Source: Zerene cesonia (Eukaryota > Arthropoda > Insecta > Lepidoptera > Pieridae). From it: DNA of 64,000 nucleotides. The position numbers and the translations under genes are program-made. Below, piece by piece: positions 37,111 through 46,473 of the stretch (the first letter of the stretch is position 1; each line of letters starts with the position of its first letter). The notes below the pieces were generated by a model, which saw nothing but the letters and a program-made list of their open reading frames with translations, was not told the origin of the DNA and did not search any database. The stretch lies in contig NC_052102.1 of the NCBI RefSeq assembly GCF_012273895.1, positions 1,054,001 to 1,118,000 of the forward strand, in the 5' to 3' direction.

Positions 37111-37660
37111 AATTATCCTTATCCTTAAAACCATTTCTTTACCAAATTTCAACCTTAATATTAGTAGGAATTGAGGCTAACATAAATATAATACTTGATA
37201 ACTGAATAAATTATGTTTTCTTTTTTTTAAGTTTCCTTAGTTGTACATCTCGTTTAAGAGTTAAATAAGTAAATAAATAACAATACATTTATATATGCAT
37301 TTTCCATGTCATTTTGAACACACAAAAAAATAAATCTACATGGGTTTAAAAATTTGGAACACAATCATTTTTAAGTTTAATTATATTTTATCGACAAGTG
37401 CCAACCCTAACAAAGCTGGTCATTTAAAGCGAACAATACATGCGAATACGAGCAAGGATTGAGACAGTTCGCGGGGCGGGGGTGCGCAAGGGCAGCCTCG
37501 TGCCCTTCGTGGGTCACCTTGCGCAGGTACATGCGTCTATTGTGCAACCTGACACTATGCTAGGGCTGTCAACTTGCAACAATGTACACATAGATTTGGA
37601 ATTTGTAAATATTTTTTAGAGAAAAAAGTATTCCTGCAATATTTGTTTTATTGATTAGTA
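37111..37660. other. AT-rich DNA with one GC-rich hairpin island
   Basis: 37460-37560 is a sharp GC-rich island with nested inverted repeats: TGCGCAAGG (37483-37491) with CCTTGCGCA (37517-37525), and AAGGGCA (37488-37494) with TGCCCTT (37501-37507). No gene recognised. The last 14 bases, 37647-37660, are the target duplication of the SINE that follows. Confidence 0.5.
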
Positions 37661-37866
37661 AAGTGAAGTCCCGTGTCCCCTACTGGGGTATGGGGCAGAT
37701 GATGTTCATCTGTTTCACTGATCGATTTTCTTTACGGACAAGTAGGTGGTCAGCCTTCTGTGTCCTGCCAGACCGAGACATTTTTTTTTACGCGTCCCCA
37801 CCGGGAATTGAACCCAGGACCCCTCGGTTCTACGCTCACGCGTTAACCACTGTGCGAAGGAGGCGG
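37661..37866 (-). mobile_element. tRNA-derived SINE, complete, with target duplication
   Basis: A 206-bp element flanked by perfect 14-bp direct repeats, TTTATTGATTAGTA at 37647-37660 and 37867-37880. The minus strand opens with a tRNA-like head: A-box region CACAGTGGTTAACGCG (near 37840-37853) and a perfect B box GGTTCAATTCC (complement of 37804-37814). The body is tRNA-unrelated and ends GGGACACGGGACTTCACTT without poly(A). SINEs of this kind are transcribed by RNA polymerase III and mobilised by a partner LINE. The intact promoter boxes and exact duplication suggest a fairly recent insertion. A 75-codon open frame inside it is incidental. Confidence 0.88.
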
Positions 37867-37880
37867 TTTATTGATTAGTA

Positions 37881-38674
37881 GTGTTGATATAATAACGTGG
37901 TCTCTGTGAAACTTACGCAATTCTAAAAATAAAATTAAATTTTGTTTGTGTTTTATATTTAGCTTCTTCTTAAAAGGGCTTTTAGGAGCATAGATATAAC
38001 TAAATAATGACTCTAAAATTCAGTTCCGTAAACTTTAAATAATATTATGATTACTTTTAACAACCAAACCGACTTAGAATTGTAAGAACTAGATTAAATA
38101 GGAGGCGCGAGCTTGCAAATAAAAAAAAGAATCATCGAAATCAGTTCACCCAGTTGAAAGTTCCGAGGTAACAAAACCTTTCTCCTTCAAGTCCTTTCTG
38201 AAATCAGTTGAATAGAACATGCACAATTTAACTTTTAATTAAACAATAAACACTTCTACAATAATACCAGAATACCACGAGTGGCAGCCCTATACCACCC
38301 ACCACCCCAACGCACCCTATTGTTATACAAATAAGAATTATAATGCAACACCGCCGCAGCGATATTCTAACGAGTTTAAATTTTTTCGGACACCAATTGC
38401 ATTTCATAGTTGACCCTGACAGGATAATTTAAGAAAGGCCTTAGCGCATGCGATTTATATTTTTTGTCGGTCGCGTTTTTTTTTTTGTTTTGTTGTGTTA
38501 TGTAATTACTTACGAAGGCTATTCGATATTAAGTTATGTATAGGCTGAGTATGGTGGCTGTGGTTAAAGACCCAGATTGCAATATGGAATATAGAATATT
38601 TAGAATATTGTTAAAATTACCCAAGGAAGTAAATGTTTTATGTGCTTTCATTGGTGAAGGCGTGAAATAGCAAA
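37881..38674. other. AT-rich stretch, no gene seen
   Basis: No recognised repeat. A C-rich patch lies at 38285-38325. Confidence 0.5.
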
Positions 38675-38810
38675 TTAGAGGTCCGCCCCGGCTTCGCCCG
38701 TGCTAGATATAAATGTGTAGACTTTAACACTGAGGAATCACGCATATATCCAACGGTGAAGAAATTTTTGAAGTGGGAACAGGTTCCTAAGATAAGTTTG
38801 ATAAAACAAT
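38675..38810 (-). mobile_element. HelB-variant Helitron, 5'-truncated
   Basis: The minus 3' end reads GGGCGAAGCCGGGGCGGACC then TCTAA before host T, so the terminus is CTAA (fits CTRR). The body has AACCTGTTCCCACTTC and ACCGTTGGATATATGCG. It is cut on the right by the RetA element that begins at about 38814. Confidence 0.55.
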
Positions 38811-38813
38811 TAG

Positions 38814-39068
38814 CGAATTGGGCCAGCTCGCACCGGGGAAGTACCACACCCCCACAGAAAACCGGCTTGAAATAGTGGCATGCCACTGTGTTTCGTACGG
38901 TGAGTGGGGGAGCAGGAGGCCCGTTTCCTTTTCCTCACCCGTCCCAGTCCATTCCTTCTTTCCAGTCGTTAATTCTTTCCTTTTCCCTTACCCCTTAAAA
39001 GAGGCCAGCGCATTCGCAGAGGCACTACCTTTGCGAATGTTCGGTGGTGATCGTTTACCATTTACCTT
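38814..39068 (+). mobile_element. RetA retroposon, truncated both ends
   Basis: GAATTGGGCCAGCTCGCACC, GGGGAAGTACCACACCCCC, GTACGGTGAGTGGGGGAGC, GCATTCGCAGAGGCACTACC and GGTGGTGATCGTTTACCAT follow in family order. The poly(A) end is absent, and a HelA follows 10 bp further on. The 87-codon open frame across it is repeat-derived. Confidence 0.7.
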
Positions 39069-39077
39069 TATCTATTA

Positions 39078-39277
39078 CTAGCTGCGCCCCGCGGTTTCAC
39101 CCGCGTAAGTCGGTATGCCATAGGAATATCGGGATAAAAAGTTACCTACGTGTTATTCCAGTTGTCCATCTGTCTTCGTACCAATTTTTATTGCAATCGG
39201 TTTATTAGTTTTTGCGTGAAAGAGCAACAAACATACACACATCCTTACAAACTTACGCATTTTTAATATTAGTAGGA
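39078..39277 (-). mobile_element. HelA (Lep1-like) Helitron, full length
   Basis: The minus strand starts TCCTACTAATATTAAAAATG and ends with the CGCGG-GTGAAA-CCGCG hairpin, GGGCGCAG and CTAG at 39078-39081 before host T. It is exactly 200 bp. Just outside its 5' end (39278-39300) the AGTAGGA terminus motif is repeated imperfectly. Confidence 0.8.
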
Positions 39278-39334
39278 AGTAGGATTAGTAGGATAGGATT
39301 ATCTGCGGCTTGAGCTTATAAATATCACACTATA

Positions 39335-40468
39335 CTTAGTCTGGCCATAAATACTGTTACACTTAATTATAAAAAAATATTACATTTGAATTTCGAATCT
39401 NNNNNNNNNNNNNNNNNNNNNNNNNNNNNNNNNNNNNNNNNNNNNNNNNNNNNNNNNNNNNNNNNNNNNNNNNNNNNNNNNNNNNNNNNNNNNNNNNNNN
39501 NNNNNNNNNNNNNNNNNNNNNNNNNNNNNNNNNNNNNNNNNNNNNNNNNNNNNNNNNNNNNNNNNNNNNNNNNNNNNNNNNNNNNNNNNNNNNNNNNNNN
39601 NNNNNNNNNNNNNNNNNNNNNNNNNNNNNNNNNNNNNNNNNNNNNNNNNNNNNNNNNNNNNNNNNNNNNNNNNNNNNNNNNNNNNNNNNNNNNNNNNNNN
39701 NNNNNNNNNNNNNNNNNNNNNNNNNNNNNNNNNNNNNNNNNNNNNNNNNNNNNNNNNNNNNNNNNNNNNNNNNNNNNNNNNNNNNNNNNNNNNNNNNNNN
39801 NNNNNNNNNNNNNNNNNNNNNNNNNNNNNNNNNNNNNNNNNNNNNNNNNNNNNNNNNNNNNNNNNNNNNNNNNNNNNNNNNNNNNNNNNNNNNNNNNNNN
39901 NNNNNNNNNNNNNNNNNNNNNNNNNNNNNNNNNNNNNNNNNNNNNNNNNNNNNNNNNNNNNNNNNNNNNNNNNNNNNNNNNNNNNNNNNNNNNNNNNNNN
40001 NNNNNNNNNNNNNNNNNNNNNNNNNNNNNNNNNNNNNNNNNNNNNNNNNNNNNNNNNNNNNNNNNNNNNNNNNNNNNNNNNNNNNNNNNNNNNNNNNNNN
40101 NNNNNNNNNNNNNNNNNNNNNNNNNNNNNNNNNNNNNNNNNNNNNNNNNNNNNNNNNNNNNNNNNNNNNNNNNNNNNNNNNNNNNNNNNNNNNNNNNNNN
40201 NNNNNNNNNNNNNNNNNNNNNNNNNNNNNNNNNNNNNNNNNNNNNNNNNNNNNNNNNNNNNNNNNNNNNNNNNNNNNNNNNNNNNNNNNNNNNNNNNNNN
40301 NNNNNNNNNNNNNNNNNNNNNNNNNNNNNNNNNNNNNNNNNNNNNNNNNNNNNNNNNNNNNNNNNNNNNNNNNNNNNNNNNNNNNNNNNNNNNNNNNNNN
40401 GTAATAAATGTTATTTGCAGTTAACAATTTTCTTTTTTCTTTATTACAATATTTATGGCAAGACTAGG
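39335..40468 (+). mobile_element. mariner/Tc1-type element, copy 1 (centre is a gap)
   Basis: The left end CTTAGTCTGGCCATAAATAC and the right end (reversed) CCTAGTCTTGCCATAAATAT are imperfect terminal inverted repeats, each next to a TA dinucleotide (39333-39334 and 40469-40470), the duplication made by Tc1/mariner transposases. Only 66 bp on the left and 68 bp on the right are sequenced. The centre is a 1000-N placeholder, so whether a transposase gene is present is unknown. Both sequenced ends are identical to the inverted copy at 48666-49806. Confidence 0.8.
39401..40400. other. Assembly gap, 1000 N, inside mariner copy 1
   Basis: Placeholder gap lying wholly within a transposon that has a near-identical second copy 8 kb away. 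Repeat ambiguity is the likely cause. Confidence 0.98.
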
Positions 40469-40735
40469 TATATTATTATACATCGAAAAACTAAAATCAA
40501 ACACGCTCAGTCATAACACATGCATCTACAAAAAATAACAGTTTAACCGTGTAATAATTATTCGATATTGTTTTTCGTGTTTTATTCGGCGTGCAATATG
40601 TTATTAAGTTTGAGGAAACGTTGGGGCACGATTAATTTATGGCATCTAATTAACGTTACTCGGTCTTTAGATGTTGGATGTGAATCATAATTCAATGGTT
40701 ATTGTTTTTGAAATACGATGACCTTTATAGTTGTG
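40469..40735. other. AT-rich stretch, no gene seen
   Basis: No recognised repeat or exon signals. Confidence 0.5.
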
Positions 40736-40915
40736 TAACTTGGTAAATGGTCGGGTAGTTAGCGTGTTCGACCATATATTGATAGGTCAATCTCTTGGAT
40801 AGTCTGGGTAGAAAAGGCCAGCTCACACGCGCGATGTTGCTAGCGTTGTGGGTGAATATTACTGATCACTTATCATCAGGAGACCCGTCTAATCAGATGT
40901 CTTCTACAATAAAAA
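40736..40915 (+). repeat. Possible tRNA-derived SINE, decayed
   Basis: GGTAAATGGTCGGGTAGTTAG resembles an A box, GATAGGTCAATCTCTTGG sits where a B box would be, and the end CTTATCATCAGGAGACCCG, then CAATAAAAAA is like known lepidopteran SINE tails. The B box is poor, so the call is tentative. Confidence 0.35.
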
Positions 40916-41212
40916 AGGTACAAGTCTCGAATGTCGGGTAGAGAAAGAGGTGTTTTAAATTTCAATGGAGCCCTGTATTCAGAAAGGTGTGTTGGAAATT
41001 GCTTTGCAGAGTCGTTGTCAGGTCTTAATGTCATGTCTGGTGTCTTGTGTCCTATCGGACTATACGAACGCTGTTTGTCTATTTGTGGCATAAAAATGGA
41101 GAAAACTTCTTTCTTTAAAGAATGCTACGAAGGTCCTATGTATCTGGAGAAAAGACACATCGAACTGTGAGAGTAAAATTTGTCTAAGATGATATTTTCT
41201 TATAAAAATTAT
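40916..41212. other. Open on both strands, no gene recognised
   Basis: Open frames of 79 codons (plus, 40931-41170) and 71 codons (minus, 40876-41091) overlap. Neither shows a domain, signal peptide or splice consensus. GC is slightly raised. A TE fragment is as likely as an exon. Confidence 0.4.
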
Positions 41213-41735
41213 AATAAGCATGAAATAATGTTTTAAGGTTCACCACATTTAAAACCATAAACACAGACATAACGATATAATAACGTGCAAACTTAAAAAC
41301 TACAAAACAATAATAACAAAAAAGCTTTTATGTGGGAGTCGAGTACGCTTCGAATTGGGCCAGCTCACACCGGGGAAGTACCACACCCCCACAGAAGACC
41401 GGCGTGAAATAGCATTGCAGCAGTGAGTGGGGGAGTCGGAGGCCCTCCCTTTCCTTACTCTTCCCAGTCTTTTCCTTTATTCCTATCGCCAATCCTTTCT
41501 TAATGCCTTCCCAAAAAGTCGGCACTCCATTTGTAGGGGCGTAAGGTCTGCAATGGACCTTATGCCTTTCCAAATGTTCGTGGGCGGTGGTAGCGTTTAC
41601 CATCAGGCGTCCCACCAGCTCCAACATTAAATAAAAAGCTCTTAACTACAATAAACTTACTGTGGCGACCTATATATGGGGTGGGGCTACGAAGCATATA
41701 CTATGCCGATATGGTCGCTGGTTTTCAGCGCCCCC
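41213..41735 (+). repeat. RepK copy split by a RetA insertion
   Basis: The left part (41213-41330) has GTTCACCACATTTAAAACC and ACTTAAAAACTACAAAAC. The right part (41645-41735) has GGCGACCTATATATGGGG and ATGCCGATATGGTCGCTGG, as in 36900-37110 in the opposite orientation. The 302-bp RetA lies between. Confidence 0.55.
41331..41632 (+). mobile_element. RetA retroposon, full length, with target duplication
   Basis: It begins TGTGGGAGTCGAGTACGCTT and ends CGTCCCACCAGCTCCAACAT plus a short A-rich tail. Flanks AAAAAGCTTTTA (41319-41330) and AAAAAGCTCTTA (41633-41644) match 11 of 12 bases, a target duplication as made by target-primed reverse transcription. The host RepK reads on across it. This is the best evidence here that RetA is a retroposon. 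Confidence 0.75.
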
Positions 41736-41790
41736 CACTAGACAACAGAGCATCAAACCAAAGTGTCCTTCACCTACCAATTATATTAAA

Positions 41791-41950
41791 CTAGCGGTCA
41801 GCCCCGGCCTCGCCCGTGGTGCATATATAGCCTATAGCCTACCTCAATAAGTAGGCTATCTAACACTGAAAGAATTTTTCAAATCGGACCAGTAGTTCCT
41901 GAGATTAGTGCATTCAACCAAACTTTTCAGCTTTATGATATTAGTATAGA
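41791..41950 (-). mobile_element. HelB Helitron-like element, full length
   Basis: Minus strand TCTATACTAATATCATAAAG to GGGGCTGACCGCTAG, with CTAG at 41791-41794 and host A/T at the two edges. Length 160 bp. It shows GGAACTACTGGTCCGATTTG. Confidence 0.8.
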
Positions 41951-42504
41951 TATGCTACTAGCCGGTTCATTGTGAGTGCCTTCTGAGTGATTCTCTAAAT
42001 CAACGACTGCCGCTCAGTTCTCCATCACCCATTGATATTACGCCACCTAAATACCGGCTTACAAAGGAAATACGTTTAATCTTAATCTACATTAATCACA
42101 TATCAATTATATCTGAAATCAGACAGCAAAAAGTCGACCCTCGTGTACTTTTATTGCAATGACGTGTCTACATTTTCCTGCTGTATCCACCGACAATACT
42201 CAGAATTACATCGCATCTAGACATTGACTCACTCCGCATTACTCGATACAAAAGTATGTTATAATTGTTCCTCTAGAAAAAACGTGAGAAATTCGTGAGT
42301 ATTCATTGAATAACTAGATTTTCAACGTGCTTTTTTGGCTGTGTACTCGAAAATATAATACGGTAATTGTGAACCCGACATATTGTTTGGCTAAAATAAT
42401 CAATATTTTATCAATGAAAATGAATCCAAACCAATTCTTGAATCTTTAAAATCAATCCAACCCTTTAAAAGAAACTTGGTTACCTTGACTCATATTGAGA
42501 GGAG
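41951..42504. other. AT-rich stretch, no gene seen
   Basis: No recognised repeat or exon signals. Confidence 0.5.
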
Positions 42505-42675
42505 CTAGCTGACCCGGCAAACGCTGGCCTGGTAAGCTCGACAAAACGCCTTACTTATAAAATTTAGGGGTATAAATTTGGTTGTTGGGCGATAATCTCT
42601 GTCTGTATACAAAATTTCATATAAATCGGTCTAACCGTTTCGGAGGAGTTTGTGACAAGAGATTTTAAAATAGAT
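42505..42675 (-). mobile_element. HelE Helitron-like element
   Basis: CTAG at 42505-42508 followed inward by CTGACCCGGCAAACGC is the 3' end. Inside, CTCCGAAACGGTTAGACCGA and TTTATATGAAATTTTGTATA (minus strand) are typical of this common lepidopteran family. The minus 5' end (ATCTATTTTAAAATCTC) is near 42670. Confidence 0.6.
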
Positions 42676-42734
42676 AAAGCTTGTATTCGCCTATCTAAAA
42701 TAGATACTTTTCATTGGAACATATGTCATTGTTT

Positions 42735-42860
42735 TCAACCGACTTCAAAAAAGGATTCGATAAAATTTTGTGTTTGCTATCTCAGGTCTGTTGACTAGGT
42801 GAACCGATTTTAAAAATTCTTTTTTTATTTAAAGCTGATGCCTTCCGTGATTCTATTTAA
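42735..42860 (+). repeat. Repeat fragment, ACCGACTTC type
   Basis: CAACCGACTTCAAAAAAGGA, then GGTGAACCGATTTTAAAAAT, is a fragment of a common lepidopteran repeat. The class and right boundary are uncertain. Confidence 0.4.
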
Positions 42861-43548
42861 ATTGAGTCGAGTTCTGACAATTTGAAGGCGGATTAGATTT
42901 AAAAAAACATTCAAAATTTATAATTATAATTTAGTGCTTTTAATAAGAAGTTAATAAGTCAAAGTGCGATATACGTTTCAATGTTATTTAGGTGTTTATT
43001 ACATACTCTACGCTGTAGCTTATAAGAATTTTATATTAAATAACCATTTTAATATAGATTATTTTTTATTCCATATTTTAATAAACATATAATTGTAGAT
43101 AAAATTGACCCTCACTTTTTTTAATTTTTTGCAATTTTTTTTTGCATTTTTATAACAATTCTAGATTCATTTCAATTCTTGATGATTCAAACTGGCGATT
43201 TATAGGAAATTGATAATGACATGAATTATTGACATTATATAGATAGTATTGTCATTGATTGAATAGATAATATTGACATTAAATTTATAGTTATTTATAT
43301 TAGATTTTAGTAGTTTAATGTTATTGAGATATGCATTTGAATGCTTCGACTACAATAGTTTAAATTTTGTAATTTATCAAATAGTTTTGGTTCCAATGTA
43401 TTGGTTAATATAACAAAACAAATCTCTTATATTAACGCACATTCAGTTATCATAAGTTGTTAGACTTGTCGCAAGTCCTTCCATTCCGTGTTTCTTTGTA
43501 AATTAAACAAAAGACAACTAAAGCAGGTCTTCTGTGTTTGTTCCACAG
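42861..43548. other. Repeat-poor AT-rich stretch upstream of microexon
   Basis: No repeat recognised. 43510-43548 holds a branch-point-like ACTAAAG and a pyrimidine-rich tract ending CCACAG, the acceptor of the candidate microexon. Confidence 0.5.
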
Positions 43549-43584
43549 GAGTCCTCGCCCACATTGACGCTTATATCTTCGAAG
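43549..43584 (+). CDS. Candidate 36-bp internal microexon
   Basis: The segment is bounded by a strong acceptor (TCTTCTGTGTTTGTTCCACAG, last base 43548; branch-like ACTAAAG about 30 nt upstream) and a perfect donor, GAAG followed by GTAAGT at 43585. The length is a multiple of three, so inclusion would keep frame. It is GC-richer than the introns around it. Two of three frames are open: ESSPTLTLISSK (phase 0) or VLAHIDAYIFE after two leading bases; the third has a stop. No repeat family of the window overlaps it. The host gene is not recognised, and no neighbouring exon is visible within the window. If real, the surrounding tens of kilobases are intron of a plus-strand gene. Confidence 0.45.
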
Positions 43585-45044
43585 GTAAGTCGAAAAGATT
43601 CAAAATTTTTCGCGGCTGAAAGAATCGCCAATTTGAACATCGTTTTTATGTTATTTCGTTTTTTTTTTTTTATCTATTGCTAAAGTATCTAGTGTTGCGA
43701 TGTAAAGAATAAGATAACGTTTTAACAAAAATCATTTTTAGAAATTACGACTCGCGGTCATATTCGTGACCACGCTTGCCGTCTCAAAAATTAATGTCAT
43801 ATGTATCACTATTTAAATGCGTTGAAAAGTCTTTAATTTCTAATATTTACAATGAAATCATCTTGTTATCTATATTTTAACAACGCAATACTTATTTGCT
43901 GAGAATCAAATGATATCTACATATTTAATGTGTAAAATTGTACATTTTCCTGTAAAAATTTTATACAATAATTAAAATTTTCAAATTATTTTATCGATGT
44001 TTCAAGATGGCCGCACCATTTGTCGATCATTGTGCATTGGCATGCATGTCATCGCTTAGAAACCATAACGCGACGACAGAACGTCTGTTTACAAATACAT
44101 AGATGTATTTTACTAGTTCTGTAAATCAGACGCAACAATCATATCATATAGACATATAAGAACGCTTCAATATCAATCATTTGGCATAAATGTTGCTCAT
44201 TTGTACGTAGAATAAGTATATAGGTAAATTACGCTAGTTTTGGAGCGTGTAAATGTATTTTTAGAATTTTGATTTATTGGATAACGCAGTGACTTGAATG
44301 ATTAAGTTTTGAGTACTTTTATACATATCAACTTATTTTCAAGTGTAATAATGACATAGGAGTATTTTTACAGAAATAAGTTATCGTATTTTGAAATTAA
44401 ACTAATCGAAACGTCTCCTTTCTAACTCAATATGCATAACTTTGGTCTGAGTTATATTAAGCAAGATTATGTTAACAGAATAATTTTTAGGATCTAATAA
44501 TCAAAAAGAAAGTTCAGTATAGTCAGAAATAGTTTCATGCTGTAATAGTTAAAACAATGTATTAAAACTTGAACTGAATTTAGGGAGAGCTATTTAAATC
44601 CTCTGAGTCAAACTATGGTATCAAACATGGCGGATTTACTATAATTACAATTGAAATCATTGATACTGTTTACTACTTACATCCTTAATGGAATTTTTGG
44701 CGTAATATTAGTATTACCACAGATTATATGATACTATATTAGTGGTGTAACAAAGAAATTTGAACAATGTCTTAATTTACTTTTAAGTTATTTTTATATT
44801 TTCTAAAGTTTTGAATATTCTATACATATAAACTAGAATACGATTATAAACAAACTAAATAGAATTCTATCGAGGCTCAATTTTAGATTGATAATAATTT
44901 CAAAGTTCTAACAATCGAATGGCCTGATTATACTTAAACGTTTCGCATATTTTAGCATTTTAACTTTCTATTGCCGTAAGAAAGGCTTTTAGTAAAACAT
45001 TTATATGTATTAAGAGCAGAATTTGGTGCATATCTATACAAATT
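43585..45044. other. Repeat-poor AT-rich stretch downstream of microexon
   Basis: No repeat or second exon was recognised. It begins with the GTAAGT donor. Low complexity T-run at 43659-43670. Confidence 0.5.
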
Positions 45045-45200
45045 ATATAAAGTTGAAGTGTTTATGTGTTTACTCGAACGAATCTCGGTAACTACTGGAA
45101 GAAATTTATTTTTAGTTTTATAGCATTGAAGTGCTTTATAAATGAGAAAATTTGAAAGAATAGAAACTGGACAGATTTAAAAAATTAATTCTCCATTGGA
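45045..45200 (+). mobile_element. Helitron/SINE-body fragment
   Basis: It starts like a HelB relative (TATACAAATTATATAAAGTT, then CGAATCTCGGTAACTACTGG) and continues into TAGCATTGAAGTGCTTTATAAATGAG, which also occurs (inverted) next to the tRNA-like SINE at 54125-54195. The two repeats therefore share a segment. Confidence 0.4.
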
Positions 45201-45409
45201 TAGATACGTAGTATGTTAGTAAGAAGGCACACTAAGATCACTATGGTTCAAATTTTACCATATATCTACCATAGGCGGACCTCTAGTAAAAACTTTTTGT
45301 TGTCTCCATTTTTCTTAAACGATTGGCTTGAACAACACATTTCTGAATCGCGCAAGCGAAATGTTCTCACTACAGAGTATATATACAACTTTCCAGCATC
45401 ATTCAATTA

Positions 45410-45745
45410 AGCGCCCGACCAAGTACGGCCCTTCCGGCCCCCTCCATTCCTGCGACAGCCCAAGCCGAGGTTCGCGGTCCCCGACAAGGGTGGACGCCCT
45501 TGAGCGTGTCGCTACCAGGGTGAACCCTCAGTTCACCCACGCGCCCGTGCTAAGATGCAGTAGCCCTTCAGGCTAGCATCGAGAATTACCACAAAAAAAT
45601 CAATTATGGCCTTAAAGACCAGCCAGTCGTGAAGACTGGTTATGGTTTCTCCCTATTTCGATAGAGGAATTCCACCTTTCTTCCTCCGTAACCTCCCCGA
45701 ACTCCAGCTCTGTCTATGAGAACGAAGATTACGATGGTTATAAGT
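45410..45745. repeat. GC-rich block of unknown nature, possibly TE-derived
   Basis: A sharp compositional island: GCGCCCGACCAAGTACGGCC at the left, then CGAGAATTACCACAAAAAAA, then a hairpin-like AGCCAGTCGTGAAGACTGGT and TTCCACCTTTCTTCCTCCG. It is open for 54 codons in one plus frame (from about 45411 to 45576) but with a low-complexity, Pro/Ser/Arg-rich product. Edges are abrupt against AT-rich DNA, which suggests insertion. A retroelement untranslated end is the best guess. Confidence 0.35.
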
Positions 45746-45904
45746 ATTTGTTTATTAAACTGTTCCAATAAATACACACAATCAGTTAAGAAATTATTTC
45801 ATAGGTCCTACACAGTCAATGTATAAAACAATAAAATCTCATTCTTTTCTGTTAACCTACGAAACACTAAAACACTGCTTTTAAGCAAAAATTTATTAAT
45901 ACAC

Positions 45905-46115
45905 TTGCTTTGCGCCCGCGGCTTTGCCCGCGTTTGAACATGTAAGATAGACCCGGGGTGTTACCGGCAAAGTTCCCGTTCCCGTTAGATTTCCGGGATA
46001 AAACTCCTATGTCCTTTCTCGGGTCTCAAACTGTCTCTATACCAAATTTTAACGTAATCGGTTTAGCCGTTCTTGAGTTTGAAATAGTGTAACTAATACC
46101 ACTTTCTTATATATA
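45905..46115 (-). mobile_element. HelD Helitron-like element
   Basis: Minus strand: GTGGTATTAGTTACACTATT, CTCAAGAACGGCTAAACCGA, CGGGAACGGGAACTTTGCC, then the hairpin CGCGG-GCAAAG-CCGCG and GGCGCAAAGCAAG. The terminal CTAG has become CAAG. The hairpin is better kept than in the copy at 19866. Confidence 0.65.
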
Positions 46116-46390
46116 TATACATAAGATTTCTCCCAAAATCTATCAATGCGCTATTAACGCAAACTGTCACTAATGAGCAATAAGTATTTATCATCAAAAA
46201 GGCCGAATATTATTTACATTTTAAATTTATTCTATATTTAAATGTTTGATTCTTAATTTTAAATTGTAGAATTTTCCTCCATCGCTAAAAGTAGTACTAA
46301 GATTGATTATAATGGATTTTGTGTATTTTAGTAAACTATCGTTATTGGTAAATTGATATTTGGTTGCTCGTTTATTCATCGTCTATACGA

Positions 46391-46473
46391 TCCTACTAAT
46401 ATTATAAATGCGAAAGTTTGTAAGGAGCGGTTGTTGTTTGTTTTACGCGGTTGAAACCGCGGGGCGCTGCTAG
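46391..46473 (+). mobile_element. Miniature HelA, 83 bp, both ends intact
   Basis: Host A at 46390, then TCCTACTAATATTATAAATG. The right side has the hairpin CGCGG (46446-46450), loop TTGAAA, CCGCG (46457-46461), an 8-nt spacer, CTAG (46470-46473), then host T. Between the ends, about 117 bp of the normal 200-bp body is missing. Precise A/T borders suggest it may have moved as a unit, though deletion after insertion is equally possible. Confidence 0.8.

Noticed and set aside
36811..37152. 113-codon minus-strand open frame
   Set aside because: It overlaps RepK and runs into AT-rich, hydrophobic filler. No domain was recognised and the frame is not evidently kept in the second RepK copy.
40876..41170. 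Overlapping 71- and 79-codon frames as a gene
   Set aside because: No domain, signal peptide or splice pair, and both strands being open is not evidence of coding.
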